A stretch of DNA of 64,000 nucleotides from Mucidula mucida (taxonomy: Eukaryota > Basidiomycota > Agaricomycetes > Agaricales > Physalacriaceae), in assembly GCA_015501055.1 (NCBI GenBank), contig JADNYV010000007.1:248001-312000 (forward strand), written 5' to 3'. Below the pieces are notes generated by a model, which made no database searches, was not told the DNA's origin, and was given only the letters and a program-made list of their open reading frames with translations. Shown here in pieces: positions 11,961-24,016 of this stretch; position 1 is the first letter of the stretch; the number at the start of each line of letters is the position of its first letter. The position numbers were made by a program, and so were the translations under genes.

Positions 11961-13404
11961 ATCGGAAGCATTGGTTCGATGGGTTGCGATTAGAGAATAG
12001 AGGTGGTGTCGAGCAGGTTTTTGTAGATGTGTCGAGGGTTTAATGTTTGACTTGTCTTCGATTTGAAGAAAGGGTAGGGACCCTCTGAAAGCCAGATAGC
12101 CTGAGGTTGATCTTCGACCTAGTACTGGGCAAGACTCTCAACCAGTGTTAAGGCGACAACCAACTTCTTGTGTAGCTTGAAATCTCAGGTTGAATGACAT
12201 AGGCTGAATTTCGCACTAAAGTGGCCCATTTCTCGGCAGGTTGACTTAAAGGCTGATTGAGTACCCAGTGCCCTTACAGTTTAGACTGCTTCTAGTAGTA
12301 GTATCGGACATTTGTAGTAACAAATGGCATGATTTTCTTATACATTACCAATGACCTCACGAACGCGCCACAGCAGCCGAGTCAGTCGAACTGTTGCGGG
12401 AATTAATGCACGTCTGTTCGGAGTTGCTCGGACATCGTGTATATATAATGATCCATGTATCATGATGATTGTGGCGCGCACAGATTAATCTAGTCTTACA
12501 ATGTCCTCGTCCTGTCCTCGATAGATCTATTGCTCGTCCTGTTGGAGGTATACCGTGAGCAGTATCCTCGTCCCAAGGCGGTATACTCAATCTATCGTTG
12601 ACTAGTCCTCGTCCTATCATTGGCATCAATGCATCGACATTCGATGATGCGGAGACAATACTCTGAATTGACACGTCAACAAGTTAGTACTTCCGACTTT
12701 CGACGTGCGCAGTTGATCCTTGTGTCAACCTTTTTCGTCGCCCTGCCTTTTCCTTCCGGTAGACTAGTTTCCCGACAGAGGCCGATGGCGAGAAGATTCT
12801 TGGAGAACAGATAACAATTTAGACTTTGATCCTGCATGGGACTCGGGATCGCTTCTACTTCGTGTTCCCGGCTCCACTGTTCCATTGGGAAAAGAGTCGA
12901 ATGTGTATGAACACGAGGTTATGGACAGATGAGTCGAGTCATGCACTTTCGAAGCGGATATGCAGAGCGGAACTGATCGTGAATACATGGCGCCATTTCA
13001 CGCGCTTTAAAGCACTCTCCGACTGAATTCTATTCGAGCGTCGGACAAATCTCATTGGATTATTTACAAGAGTCCTATCAAACAGTAATGCTATGTGTTG
13101 TTGTATTGTATGTGCTGTGATGTATGTATATAATTGGATGGGTGGGGAATAGTGGTCGTGCAGAGAGAAGAAGAAAAATAATAAAAACCGAAGACCCCAT
13201 GATAAACGCTGGGTTGGAGCAACCTTCAACAACCCCGTCATCGGATGCAAACATAGCTTTTGGAAATGCCATCTGCGGCGTCCACCTGCTCCTCGAGACC
13301 GAAAAAATGCAACGGATAGTATGACGTATGCGAGGGAGAGTACGGTAGAGTGGTCGTGGAGGAGCAGTCGACGTCCGCGGCATAGTGGTGCGTCGGAATG
13401 CCAA
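11961..13404. other. gene-poor spacer with CTCGTCCT-type repeats
   Basis: No gene recognised. Between about 12500 and 12620 the motif CTCGTCC occurs four times, mixed with GGTATAC and CTATCG words. The stretch 12939-13404 carries long overlapping frames on both strands but is the 3' flank of the TATA-binding protein gene. Confidence 0.4.
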
Positions 13405-14604
13405 TCAAGGCTTCCGAAACTCGCAGAGCACCGTATATATAGTGTTGAAGGCGGTATATATCTCTTCTCGGACCTAAGGTGCACAAGAAGTGTCAGCGGA
13501 CGTGTGCCACTGGAGTAAGATATGCACAAGGCACAGAACCATTACGGTCCTGGCCACTGAACGAGATCATTGGATAATGATCTCGCCAGCAAAGATGAAA
13601 AAAGAGGAAGATATTTACCTTGGCGCCGGTTAAGACTATCTTCCCCGAGACGAAGATGAGCAGAACGACCTTGGGCTTGATCATGCGGTATATAAGACCG
13701 GGGAACAACTACGACACGATGAGGAAGGGCAAGCGATGAAAGAAGGATAACGTACCTCAGGCTCGTAACTGCTAAACTGTCCGTGCGAGTAGGCCAAGCC
13801 CTCTAAACGAATGGGGAACTTGACGTCGCAACTACCGACAATATTCTGGATCTTGAACTCGGAGAACTTTGCGTCGAATCCAAGCTTCTGCACGATACGT
13901 GCATACTTGCGCGACGCCAGCCTCGAGTCGTCCTCCGACTTGGCACCAGTCACCACCATCTTGCCAGAAGCGAAGATGAGGGCCGTAGTCTTCGGGTCGC
14001 GGATACGCATGATCACAGCTGCAAAACGCTACGTCGAACGATATAAACAGTTCGACATAACGGAGAGACGGGGTGAGAGAAAAATACCAACCTTGGGATT
14101 GTATTCTGCATTCCGGGCGTGAAGCGCGATGGTCTTTAGGTCGAGGCGACAGTCAAGATTGACAGTGGCGACGATGTTCTGGAGGGTAGGCACGATGCCT
14201 TCGACGGCGGTGATGTGCTGCTGCTCGAGCGTGAGGGGAACAGGAGTAGCAGGAGTGGCTGCAGGAGTCGAGGGGCCAGCGAGCGCGTTTATGGGTGATG
14301 GCGGCGACTGGGACGACGTCGACGACTGTGGGGATGGCTGCTGATACGTCTGCTGTGGTGCAGAGTACGAGTTGGAGAGTGGTGATGGCCCGGGAAGAGT
14401 AGATCGCGCTAGGTATGGGTTCCCCGTCGGCAGCGCCAGTCCGTGAGCAGCCTGTTGCTGCTGCTGCTGTTGCTGAGTCTGCTGTTGAGCAGCCTGCTGC
14501 TGCTGGAACTGAGCCTGCTGATGCTGTTGCTGAGCAGCATTGCCAGAGCCACGTGAACCAAAGATGTTCAACGACCGAGTAGGCAGCGCGAATTGGTTGT
14601 TCAT
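13405..14604 (-). CDS. TATA-box-binding protein
   Basis: General transcription factor that binds TATA elements for RNA polymerases I, II and III. ATG at 14602-14604 (MNNQFALP); the frame upstream lacks an ATG. The N-terminal arm has a Gln-rich tract and a Pro/Ser/Thr linker. The saddle domain follows: [19 protein letters not shown] joined across an intron to [58 protein letters not shown] and the last exon [13 protein letters not shown] to EFRKP with TGA at 13405-13407. Both pseudo-repeats are present and the fold looks intact. Three or more short introns interrupt it. Confidence 0.95.
14449..14537 (-). repeat. CAG/CAA repeat coding the polyglutamine arm of TBP
   Basis: Read on the minus strand this is a run of mixed CAG and CAA codons, broken by a few Ala and His codons. 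It encodes the Gln-rich N terminus of the TATA-binding protein. Confidence 0.8.
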
Positions 14605-14675
14605 CGTGAAAAAATTTGGCAGTGGCACGTGAGCAAAATGGGGGGGAAGAATGCAACCGCTCTCCGAAACCGATT

Positions 14676-14683
14676 ATTATATA
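14676..14683 (-). promoter_or_regulatory. TATA box of the TBP gene
   Basis: TATATAAT on the minus strand lies about 72 bases upstream of the TBP start codon, so the leader would be about 40 bases. Confidence 0.5.
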
Positions 14684-16243
14684 GGGCGCCTTTCAAACTC
14701 CGATACAAGCTCCGACGGTTTCATCTTTGATCTGTTACGTAACAACCCTTTTGTTCCCATCGTCACCAGTGGGCTGTCGCCAGGTCAGTGTCCAATGCCC
14801 TTGCTGATCGCCGGCCACAGCGAGCTCGCTATCTGTCTACCCCTTCTCGCCGCCCACGCCGCTGTGCTGGACAGAGAGCTCGTTTGGGCTCTGTCCTTGC
14901 ATATCCGTGGTTTCGGATACCCCTGACGACCAATGCGATAACGGTTGCCTCTTCTCTCTCCCCCTTTCCCGTCGTCGTCCTTCATCCCCAGCGACTACGA
15001 CCAGCTTCGACTCTCGTTCATTCATCATGTGTCGAGCGTCGAGCAGGTACGTTTGGTTCGTAAAGCGTCAGTCATCAGGGCTGATTGATGCACAGAAGCT
15101 TCCGGAACGGAACCTAAACGTGCACCACCCACCTCTTTCGTCAGCCCTTTGTCCTCATTCTGATTCCTTCTTTGTTGTTATGGGCGTCAATCTCTTTTTT
15201 CTCTGATGGTCCTTCTCTTATCAAAGCTGGTCTCTGGTCTTTCACCTTGTACTCGTGTTGCCTTTGTATTCGTGGACTTGACTCACCTTCAGGCTTCGGT
15301 TACCGAATCATTCGGAGACTCGGCCCCGGATTTCACATGTCCAGTCATCAATCCATTTGTGGCGCCTTTGCGCGCCCTGGCGGCGCTCCTTCTCGCAAGA
15401 AGGACTTCCAATTGTGAACGCGATTCTTGTCTTATGTCGTGCAATATATCTATTTATTGTAATCCTGTGCGCGATCATAGGAGAGCAGTACGCAGTAAGC
15501 TATACCCTCGCCCGGTGTCTGCAGCAACCATCTATGATGATCCACATACCCTCCACCAGCGCTGATATCAGATTTCGTGGCGCCATTACGATGGCTTTGA
15601 GCGAGGCAATAGCTCTGGGTATCATTGTTGACTTTGCAAGACGTCAAGCGTTCCCATCATCGAGGCAGTGCGAACATCACGGTGTAAGCCTCGTACTCCG
15701 GATTGCATTCAGTCCATGCCGCTATCGAGCAGATCCCGAGTGAAGCTGGTGCTACCATGCATATCAAGAACTGTGGCGGGCCTTCTGAAATTCCGGCGAC
15801 GGGTGAGGTAAGTACCGTGAGTCACCACTGGCGCGGTATCTCCCCGCCTTCTACGCCCGGGTTATCGCATGGTCTGGACAAAAGCGTGGAGGTTTGAGCA
15901 GGCGCCTTCTGTGTGTGGCGCGGCGATGGAGTGGACCGTTTTATTAGAGGCATATGTTCTTGTCTTGCTTTGGGCAGACTCATCCGAGCGGTATTCGCAA
16001 CTGATCTGACTGTGAGATGGTGGGTATGTTATGTTATGTCGTTCATCGATCTGCCATGAGATTCTCAAACTCACGTGTCTTGCTTGAGGTGCAGCGCAAT
16101 GTATGTACTACTCAATCTTTGTAGGGACTGAGAGGATTTTGAGTTTTTGACTGAAAATTAGACTGTACTTAGTGTTAAATTGGCAACTATCACACTTCAC
16201 CACCTGCAATTCTATCTGATCCAACATATCTAGACTCTTGTTA
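14684..16243. other. no recognisable protein gene
   Basis: Several open frames on the plus strand (for example 15206-15565 and 15357-15743) are pyrimidine-rich and match nothing I know. A GTACGT donor near 15048 and a CAG acceptor near 15100 could belong to an untranslated or non-coding transcript. Confidence 0.4.
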
Positions 16244-16315
16244 AGCAGCATGGCGCAGTGGTAGCGCGCGGGGCCCATAACCCCGAGGTCACTTGATCGA
16301 AACAAGTTGCTGCTA
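16244..16315 (+). tRNA. initiator tRNA-Met (anticodon CAT)
   Basis: A 72-base cloverleaf can be drawn: acceptor AGCAGCA with TGCTGCT plus the discriminator A, D arm GCGC/GCGC, anticodon stem CGGGG/CCCCG around loop CCCATAA, and T stem ACTTG/CAAGT. The T loop ATCGAAA, following GATCGAAAC, and the A at position 1 are marks of the eukaryotic initiator tRNA rather than the elongator. No intron. It stands alone upstream of the NTF2 gene. Confidence 0.93.
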
Positions 16316-16616
16316 TGATGGGAGGTGCATAAAGAAAATAAGACTTTTTGTTGAATCATGAATAGATTTTAGAAAAGACTTGGTCTTGATTGTACCAAGA
16401 ATCAAGGTGTCGCCAGCCTACTAAGTTCAAATTCGTAAGTGCTCGTCAAGTTTATGCAAACGAACTACGCAAATTGCTATTCGGACGGTGAAAGGAAGTG
16501 AAAGGATAGGTTATAATTGAACAACATCAAAATACATCTTCATCTTCATTCGCATTATGTACTGTGCTTTTCTCCTACTGCCAACTCAAAAAAACAAAAA
16601 GTCTAGGTATGGCCTC
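16316..16616. other. intergenic between tRNA and NTF2 3' end
   Basis: AT-rich stretch with no gene seen. It holds the tRNA terminator region and the NTF2 3' untranslated region. Confidence 0.4.
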
Positions 16617-17234
16617 TTAACCAATGTTGAGACGGAAGATGTCGTTGAACCTTGTACGACGGACCATGAGACGCGTCAAACGAAACGAGAAAAAAAACAT
16701 ACACATAATATGTCTCGCCCTCCTGGACCAACTGGAACGTCTGCGTAAACGGGAGCTTCTGCTCTCCATCGTCAATCTGCCTAGCATATCAACCACGGAT
16801 CCACGAGTGCTGGAGGGTGCGCCGCACCTGGAGGTTGCCCGTGACGAGGACGATCATGCTCCCGGGCGTGAGCGATGGCTGGGGGTCGCACTTTACGACG
16901 GTGTGCTTCACGGTTTGGAAGGGCAGGGACTGTTGGAGGTGGAGCGTTCCGCGTTTTCGTCATCATCAAGGAACGCGCGCCGGCAGCGACGTACCGTCAG
17001 CTTCTCCACGATGGGGCCGGCGCCCATGAGCTGCGTGTCCTCCCATGTCATCATCGATCCGTCGCGCTAGTTGACAGCAAATAAAGAAAAAAAAATCTTG
17101 GATTAGATGGCGTAAGGGAAAGATAGCGGGGGCGGACACACGTAGAGCGAGAGCAGGTTGGCCCGGTTGGCGTCAAAGGTGCCATAGTAGAAGTTTACGA
17201 ATTCGACAGCGATTGCTGGGTTGAAGGCAGACAT
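16617..17234 (-). CDS. nuclear transport factor 2
   Basis: Carries Ran-GDP into the nucleus through the pore. ATG at 17232-17234 gives MSAFNPAIAVEFVNFYYGTF, the usual start of NTF2, followed across introns by MMTWEDTQLMGAGPIVEKL, SLPFQTVKHTVVKCDPQPS, SMIVLVTGNLQ, KLPFTQTFQLVQEG, TYYVYND and the canonical end IFRLNIG with TAA at 16617-16619. About 125 residues in five or so exons, the normal family length. The fold residues and the domain ends are all present. Confidence 0.93.
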
Positions 17235-17429
17235 GGTGGTGGTGGTCGTGAGCAAAGATGTACAAACCCAACACGTGATAGCATCGATGCGGATCTGCCC
17301 TTATCTAGTACTAGATGCACTGCTGAAACTACTCATGAAAGGACATGATCCGTCCATCTTTCCTATCCAAGTACATCTGAACAGTAATCTTCGAATGCAG
17401 GTAGGCCAGATACATGTTTTTTCAATTGC

Positions 17430-18257
17430 CTAGAGCACTAAATATACACCGAAGCTCAATCCAATCATCAACGTAAAAAGAGCATTCTTCAACCCGCCGT
17501 CTATTGTGGCCACAGCCGCGTCCGTGGTATCGGTTGACGACGCGCCGCCAGACGTAACAGTACGCGTAACAGTAGATGACGTCGATCGGGACGTAGGTGG
17601 CGCCGTCAAAGTACTCGAGGACGTCGAGGTAGCAGCACTCGACGCCGAAGACGAGGCACCAGAGCTAGTCGCGGACGATTCACTCTCAACGAGAGTAAAG
17701 AATGGCACCAAGCTTCCCGAAAAGATGGTAGTCGAAAAGGTCGCGCCCCCAGGCGTAAAGGCTTCCTCAATGCACCGTCCCATGCCTTGTGGGTTAAACG
17801 TGCACGCTTCCAAAACATCAATCGTCGCCGTATCTGTCTCAATGGCACGCAATCGCGCATATCCACCAGATGAGATCAGGTAGGTTACTATCAAAGATGC
17901 ATCGGTATTTAATCGGCTATGGTGTCAACAGCTGGAACGCACTTTCAGCCGTAAACGCAGTCGACACGGTCGTGGTAACAGCAGAGCCATCGATAGTCGT
18001 CGTTTGTACTGCTGCAGTGATATTAACCTGCTCGAGGAACGTCGTAGCCCCTGCGCTGTTCGTGCCCAACACCTGGAATGTCACTTCATCGTTTTGCTCT
18101 GGGAGCGGTGGCGAGTCGGGCCCTTGAAGATCAAATATCGTTATCGTGGCCCCAAGAGCTGCGGAGAGTGTAAGATGCCAGTCGAGAAGAAGTGGTAGCA
18201 CGCACCAGCTCCGATGAAGAGTAGATGGATGAGGGCGTGTCGAAGCATTCTTGACAT
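17430..18257 (-). CDS. secreted Ser/Thr-rich protein, probably GPI- or membrane-anchored
   Basis: From ATG 18257 the N terminus is a signal peptide (LIHLLFIGA) joined over an intron to LGATITIFDLQG. An extracellular domain follows with EVTFQVLGTN, AVTTTVSTAF and ACTFNPQGMGRCIEEAF with two Cys. A mucin-like Ser/Thr tract of about 60 residues comes next. The protein ends in a hydrophobic tail, ALFTLMIGLSFGVYLVL, as in GPI-anchored wall proteins. The intron near 17890-17925 does not join in phase with a standard donor, so one exon end there is unresolved. Family and function are not known. Confidence 0.65.
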
Positions 18258-18738
18258 GGGAGCGAGGCATCAGTTGCATATTATAGGGAAATGAACGGAA
18301 TGTTCTGCGTCATAAAATGGAAGCATGGAACCGAGAACGCTGTCACGAGTGATTCTTGAATGGTGAATGGGTCCAGCTTTGTTCGTCGGCTCATTCAATA
18401 GAGTGAAAAGAAAAGTTACTGAGAAAAGATGCGTCGGGAATGTTGACATGTTGCACAGAGAGAAGATAATCGGAATTCAGAAGCTGAGGTTCTAAGAATG
18501 GATGTTCTCATGGATATACCGATGGGATCCAGGTGCCCCAAGAGAATCTGATCCGGATTGAGGAAATTGCTGCCCTGCGAATTCAATGGAACGCGTCTCG
18601 AAGATCGTGTGACGTGTCTTCAAGGTCAGAGTAAACGAGAGGGCAAACTGTACATACAACCTGGTAGTACAATCTAAAACACGCCAACCCAAAAGCGCTC
18701 CGGGCGCTGAGCTCTTGACTTGTCAAGTCAAGACAAAC
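18258..18738. other. intergenic
   Basis: 5' flank of the secreted protein gene and 3' flank of the next gene; no gene seen. Confidence 0.4.
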
Positions 18739-19724
18739 CTATGAGCCACCTGCCTCGAAATCCAATCTGGGATCCAAGCTCGCGAGCTCGTCCTTGATAG
18801 CATTTCTAGCAAGATGATCCAGCTCCTTCAGGAGCGTGCCGGTAATCTTTCTCAACTTTGCATCAATCTTGAGAACGGCATCAGGATCAAAGGACGCGGG
18901 GGCGGTTGACGACGTGCTTGCCACCGAAGATGCATTCGCAATGGAAAATAGCTCGTCGGCGGGGTCAAGGAGATCAGCAACGCCCGGGTGTGGTGAAAGG
19001 GGTCCGAGGGGTCCCATCATGCGGGGGAAGGGGGAGGAGCCTAATATTCGCGATAATTTGGCATATATTTCGGAGAGAACGTCGAGGAGGGCGATAAGGG
19101 TAAAGTGGTAGTCGAGTTGGAAGGGTATGTGGGGGGTGATGAGGTAAGACGAGTCGCCGCCTGCCGCGTCGATGTAGAGTTCGGCGGGGCGTTTCCCGCG
19201 ATTGCGAAACAGCTTGCGGGGGGCTTGGCGCAGCTTGGAATTAGTAGTGTTGTCTTCTCTGGCCTGCTCGTATTCGGCAAGGGTATTTGTGAGGCCACGA
19301 ATGAGATCGGGCGCATGGTGCACGTCTAGCATGTTGCTCAGTGACATGCCCAGAACGGTAAAGCGCGACGTCCGCTTCCTCATCTCAGCGTTGTTGAATT
19401 CGCGCTCGAGGTCAGATTTCGAGAGGAATATGGTGTGGAACCAGTGGCTCTGGCTGAACGAATCGTTAGCCATTTGTGGGGCCATTTGTAGAAGACGTAC
19501 CCTTCATGCATATTGCGCATGTAGGTCAACGTTATTATTCGTTTCTGCACCAGATCACGCAGGTACTCTATTGACGTGCCCTGTGGTATAGCTGTATCTG
19601 GAGGGTCCGGTGTCGAGAGCGTCGGGGTCATGGGGACTGCCGTCGTGTTGATGTTGGCTGGCTTGAACGACGAAAGCAAGTTTTGTGCGGACGATTTACG
19701 CCGCATCATCGGTCGTTCTGACAT
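18739..19724 (-). CDS. conserved fungal protein of unknown function
   Basis: Two exons, joined as NMHEGQSHWFHTIFLSKSD with the intron at about 19456-19500. The ATG at 19724 opens a basic Ser-rich start (MMRRKSSAQ). The body contains TSIEYLRDLVQKRIITLTYM, SRFTVLGMSLSNMLDVH, LITPHIPFQLDYHFTLIALL and VLSEIYAKL, and ends with coiled helices (LLKELDHLARNAIKDEL). I have seen this layout in other basidiomycete predicted proteins but cannot attach a name. No membrane segment or catalytic motif is evident. The frame is intact and the codon use looks normal. Confidence 0.75.
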
Positions 19725-20460
19725 GGCGGCGAAGAAACGGCGTCCAAACGTAAGTGTCGGTTATCTGGCAGGTGGAAAAGGACAAGCGAAGATCCAAATC
19801 GGTTCACACACCGTCTTCGTCTTCGGTACCTTCCTGATTCGGACCAATGCGCGCCCCTCTGTAGAGGTCTTGACAAGGCTGATCTTCTTAATATGCGAGT
19901 CGAAAGAAATCTAACGGCTGCAAGCCCACAACAAGCGCTCTGGGCCCTTCCACAATAGTGGATCACTGGGAATGTTAATGCAGAGCAACACGAACAGAAT
20001 AGCTGTGCATATCTCTGCTCTCTCTTCGAGGTTTCGCCGCATACTCTGGACCCACCCGCGGTTGTCGGATCTCCACTTGGCGGGAGAACGTACACTCCCC
20101 AAAATCACTGCCACCGTTATTGCGTCGTATAATCTCAATCTCACGCAAATTTCACCAAAATTGATTGGATGCAGTCTGTGTCTGTGGGTTTCAGCTCCAA
20201 CAAGTGGCCTCTCTCTCACAGTTGTCTTCTTCTCAAACATCAGCTGCTGATGTGATGGCCTCGATGGAGTACATATTTCTCGTACCTCGAAGCCATGCTC
20301 CCATCAATCAATCACAGTACATTCTTCTTTATATACAATCGCGAACTCAAAGCAATGATAAGATCCCGCTGGAAGCACGACATTGGCGAAATGATAAGAA
20401 CGCGTCTTGTAGACAAGAAAAAGCCGGCTTCCCCATTTCCATCCTTCCCCAAGGAACACC
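19725..20460. other. divergent promoter region
   Basis: Lies between the minus-strand gene starting at 19724 and the plus-strand membrane protein starting at 20461. TTTATATA at 20328-20335 could serve the latter. No gene seen. Confidence 0.4.
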
Positions 20461-21947
20461 ATGTCGGCCACACAAGATGATATAGAGGTCTTCGCAAGAA
20501 TGGGCAAAACCATCTACTTCAACACCGTTCAAGACAGCGTCGGCGTCTTGTTATATGGTACTATCTCCTCCTACCATCATCGTTTAGACATCAGCAGTTT
20601 TAACAATGGTGATAGGCGCATACGTCGTCCTCTTCGCGATATGCCTGAAGATGACCTTGTCCGTGTCGATCCCTCAGAACCCCGCGAAGTCTTCTCACCT
20701 TCATTTTACTTACAGAGACCATCCTTTAAAATCCAAAGCCGCCAAGTTCCTTCTAGGCGCCATTCTCCTTCTCTTCGTGTCTACGACATCTCAATTCGTA
20801 TTCGACATGATATTCATTCTGCAGCAAATAAAAGCGTATATCATGGCCACGGATGTACCTTTGGCTGAACGCCGGAGCCGGTATATCGCCCGGTTTCTGT
20901 CGCTTCGTATTGCTGCTGTTTGGCCTGTAATGGTCAATGTGAGCCTCACTTACTGCATGCCTGTCTGCAAGTCCTTACTGGCGCTATCACAGTTCATGAT
21001 CTCGGACATTATTGTCGTATGGCGCGCTTGGGTGCTTTATCCTAACAGGATGGCTATACGAGCCATACTCGCCGTGGTGACATTGGCTGATGCCTGTCAG
21101 TACTGTTCATCTCATTGTTGAGACCCAAGCTCAAGCCTTACGACTATAAGTCCTCTGGTTTTACTCGCAGGGACTTGTCAGCACACACGCCAATGAGCCG
21201 AATAGCCCGACTACGGACCAGCAGATTTCGACTGCCAGTACCTTCATGTCACTGGGCGCGAATGTCGTCGGAACGGTGTGTATTGCTGCCAAGGCATTGT
21301 ACATAAATCCATGCATTTGTGATCCTCCCTAACTCGGTTGTTATCGTAGCGCGCACCAGAGGTCGGTGAAAGCGGCTTGGCGCAACGAAGGGAGCGCAAG
21401 GCGAGGCGACGTGAGCAGGATTCTCTTCGTTTTGGTCGAGACTGGCGCTATATTCGCCGTCGTTCAGGTAAGCAGAAGCGGCAACTGTCATGAATATAAG
21501 AGCTCACAGTATTTTCTGTTTTACAGCTTCTTGACGGCATTACCGGGCAGGTGGATTTGGTGGCCTTGACGCCTTTGGATCTGGCTACTGATGTCATCGG
21601 CAAAGCGGCTATTTACCTTGCTGTAATGCTTTCTACCATCATCGTTCAAATAACTCGCGCACTCATAATCGTTATAGGCCATCTTGCCCACCGCAACCGT
21701 CATCATTGTACGGTCTCACCAGTCAGTCGAGACTTGGTCGTTGCAGGACTCTTCCGGGGAATATGGCAAACCAAAGTCGTCGACAAGGATATCGACGATG
21801 CGTTTTGGGAATTCAGTATCAACGGCGAGGTCGGCGGGCGACATGCCTACGATTGACTATAACCCAGAACAAGAAGAGTCTGGCAAGGCGCCCATCTCGA
21901 ATTATGGTACCACCTTGGGAGGGAGCAAGGAAGTTAGCATGGTCTGA
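20461..21947 (+). CDS. multi-pass (about seven-helix) membrane protein
   Basis: ATG at 20461. Exons join as VGVLLYG-AYVVLFAICL, then FLLGAILLLFVSTTSQFVFD, LRIAAVWPVMVN, DIIVVWRAWVLYP, NRMAIRAILAVVTLADA, VDLVALTPLDLATDVIGK and IYLAAILPTATVIIVRSHQS. The last join uses an intron from about 21621 to 21679. A hydrophilic Ser/Thr tail ends at 21947. The loop DIIVVWRAW is common in large families of basidiomycete membrane proteins of unknown role; a receptor function is possible but not shown. Exon ends between 20940 and 21540 are approximate. Confidence 0.68.
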
Positions 21948-22127
21948 GCTACGCGCTTTGAACCAAAAAAGTAGACCTTCGTTTTGGTTTTTACTTTTAT
22001 GCATAATGGCTTATTGTATGGAAGTCCTGAAATGGGACTCTGCTTCAGTGCTAAACCTCCTGGCGTACCCACTGTATATATTCAATGCATTGCGTACACT
22101 TCGAGTTCGACACAACTCGAACGAATC

Positions 22128-23902
22128 TCATGTCAGAGCTGCTATGACTGCCTCATATGCCGGCTTGGGTTGATAGTCACTATCAAACAGATCAGGTGTC
22201 ACACCCGTCCGCCAGGAATTCTAACAAGGTAAAAGGGATCATGCAAAACAAAAGCGGGAGCAAGTACACCCACAATATCACTAACACCCCAGCTTGTGAT
22301 CGCCGCGCATTGAGGAACCGCCAAACACGCCTCGACGACGGCGGTGTAATCTGCGGGAGACGCGCCAGCAATGTCAAGTTCTGTTATCGCCACCTCTGAC
22401 ACACCCGAAGATGCTAGGGCTGTCAGAGCTGCCTGAGCATCACTAGCGCCGCCTGCCTATGAGGCAGGAACTTGGTCAACAGTGGTGCATGACGCGCTCA
22501 TGAACTTACATCCAGATGCATCTGTGTGCCAATTGCATCGATCACAGTTTCTGCGCTGTTGATACGTTTCACAAGAGCGATCATGCCTTGGACTTTGGCG
22601 TTGTTGGAATCCATGTTGTAATCGTTGATGTATAGCCTAAGGAGCTGAGGAGTCAGTACTACATACACCGAGATGCGGTCCTACGAACTTTGCAGTGGAA
22701 TCTGCTGCCCTGGCGGCTTTGAAAGCGATCGTTATGAAATCCTGTGGAATACCGCGGCTTAGGTAGGGCACAGCGAGAAATATGTCGAAGTACAAACTTC
22801 TCCCAAGAGATTGGAGAAAACAGAGGAACGTAGAGTTCCATCGTCGTTGAGACATTCGCTGCACCGGCATTAGAAATGGTGTCGTTTGAAGGAAAGGGAC
22901 GCACTTCACAACATCCCACTGAGCGCCAATCGAGATAAGTAGAGATATATCGTAAAGCGGCGACTCACGGCTAAACCAAAGGTCAGGACGAGGTTACAGA
23001 CGCCATCAACGAGAACGACCAACCGTAAAGTTTTCCAGCGTAACGGCCAGCCACATGAGAGATATGGTTTTGGATCACAGAAGTCTTACAAAGGGCAGAG
23101 TCAAAGACGATCAAAGATGAACACAAATATCCCTACCATGGTAGCCGGGTCCGAAACTTCCGTTACCCAAGAGGGCAATTGATTGTGCCAGACTGTCGCT
23201 CTCTATAAGTACTGTAAGTGCCAAGCAGACGGGCAGGAGTTTACCGAGATTGTGTCCGCGAATTTGCTTATGGTTAGCTATAGCCCAATTGACAAGTAGG
23301 TCTGCACCAGCGAAAATGAAGGATCCTTCAGTAGGTTCGGTGAAATCCCACTACAGTCGTATATGAGTATGTATAGAGGACGGACGCCTCCAATCGAACG
23401 TGGCGTACCTTCATCGAGTCCTCTGGAGTCACTTGTCCAAATTCTGATCGCAGGAGAGCGGCATTGGCTTTGAAAGGACAATCAAACACGGAAAGCAGCG
23501 CACGTCATTCGCATTGAGTACCTGGAAGACTGAGAGTGTTGCAATCGGCGCAGGAGCCCTTCAAGTTACGCGTCTCAAAGCCCGAACTGGGATACAAGGA
23601 AAAACTCGTACCCAGAACTTTTTGCCTTTTGCGATAAGTTTGGCGTTGAGATGGCTGAAGCCATTGGAAGCGGGGGCAACACTGTCGCCCACAGTGGCAC
23701 AGGTCAGCCCGCTCATGCCTGAAATACCCTTTAGACGCGAGCAACACGGGGGATTGATGCCCTATACAAGTGATCTAAGATAGATAGCATCCTCAGAAAA
23801 TTCATTGCCGTCATTGGTGGTAAGACGTACAGTTCCATTGCCTTCAGCAGAACCCCGAAGAATAGAAAGCGCAAGAGAGAAGATCTGAAGAAGAAACTTC
23901 AT
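22128..23902 (-). CDS. GH10 endo-beta-1,4-xylanase, copy 1
   Basis: Secreted hydrolase that cuts the xylan backbone. ATG 23902 gives a signal peptide ([15 protein letters not shown]). A Cys-containing segment without a clear CBM1 leads to [14 protein letters not shown], the start of the GH10 barrel. Then come [46 protein letters not shown] with the acid/base Glu, [15 protein letters not shown] and [10 protein letters not shown] with the nucleophile Glu. The end is [19 protein letters not shown] and TGA at 22128-22130. About eleven exons. A 2-base exon at 22969-22970 is needed to complete the Ala of YAWDVV (introns 22971-23023 and 22919-22968). Copy 2 lies directly upstream on the same strand. 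Confidence 0.92.
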
Positions 23903-23974
23903 ATGCAGATGATCGCACAGAGTTCATGATACTGGGCGCCCTTATATGCAGGAAGCCTTTGGGGGAAGAGGAGT

Positions 23975-24016
23975 CGAAGCAGCGTCGCGTGTCGAGTCAG
24001 TCGCTCCCGACGGAAT
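23975..24016 (-). promoter_or_regulatory. upstream block shared with xylanase copy 2
   Basis: A 42-base stretch about 70-115 bases upstream of the start of copy 1 matches 26695-26736 upstream of copy 2 at about 39 of 42 positions. Read on the minus strand, the core is CGACTGACTCGACACGCGA. It lies just beyond a weak TATA-like CATATAAG at 23941-23948. It may be a retained promoter element. Confidence 0.5.

Noticed and set aside
12939..13529. Long minus-strand frames that look like a gene of about 190 codons
   Set aside because: They overlap the last TBP exon in another frame and its 3' flank; the composition is low-complexity and nothing is conserved.
22128..23902. GH10 copy 1 as a pseudogene because of an apparent frameshift before Trp-Asp-Val
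   Set aside because: The shift vanishes with a 2-base exon flanked by good splice sites, and the same solution works in two other copies.
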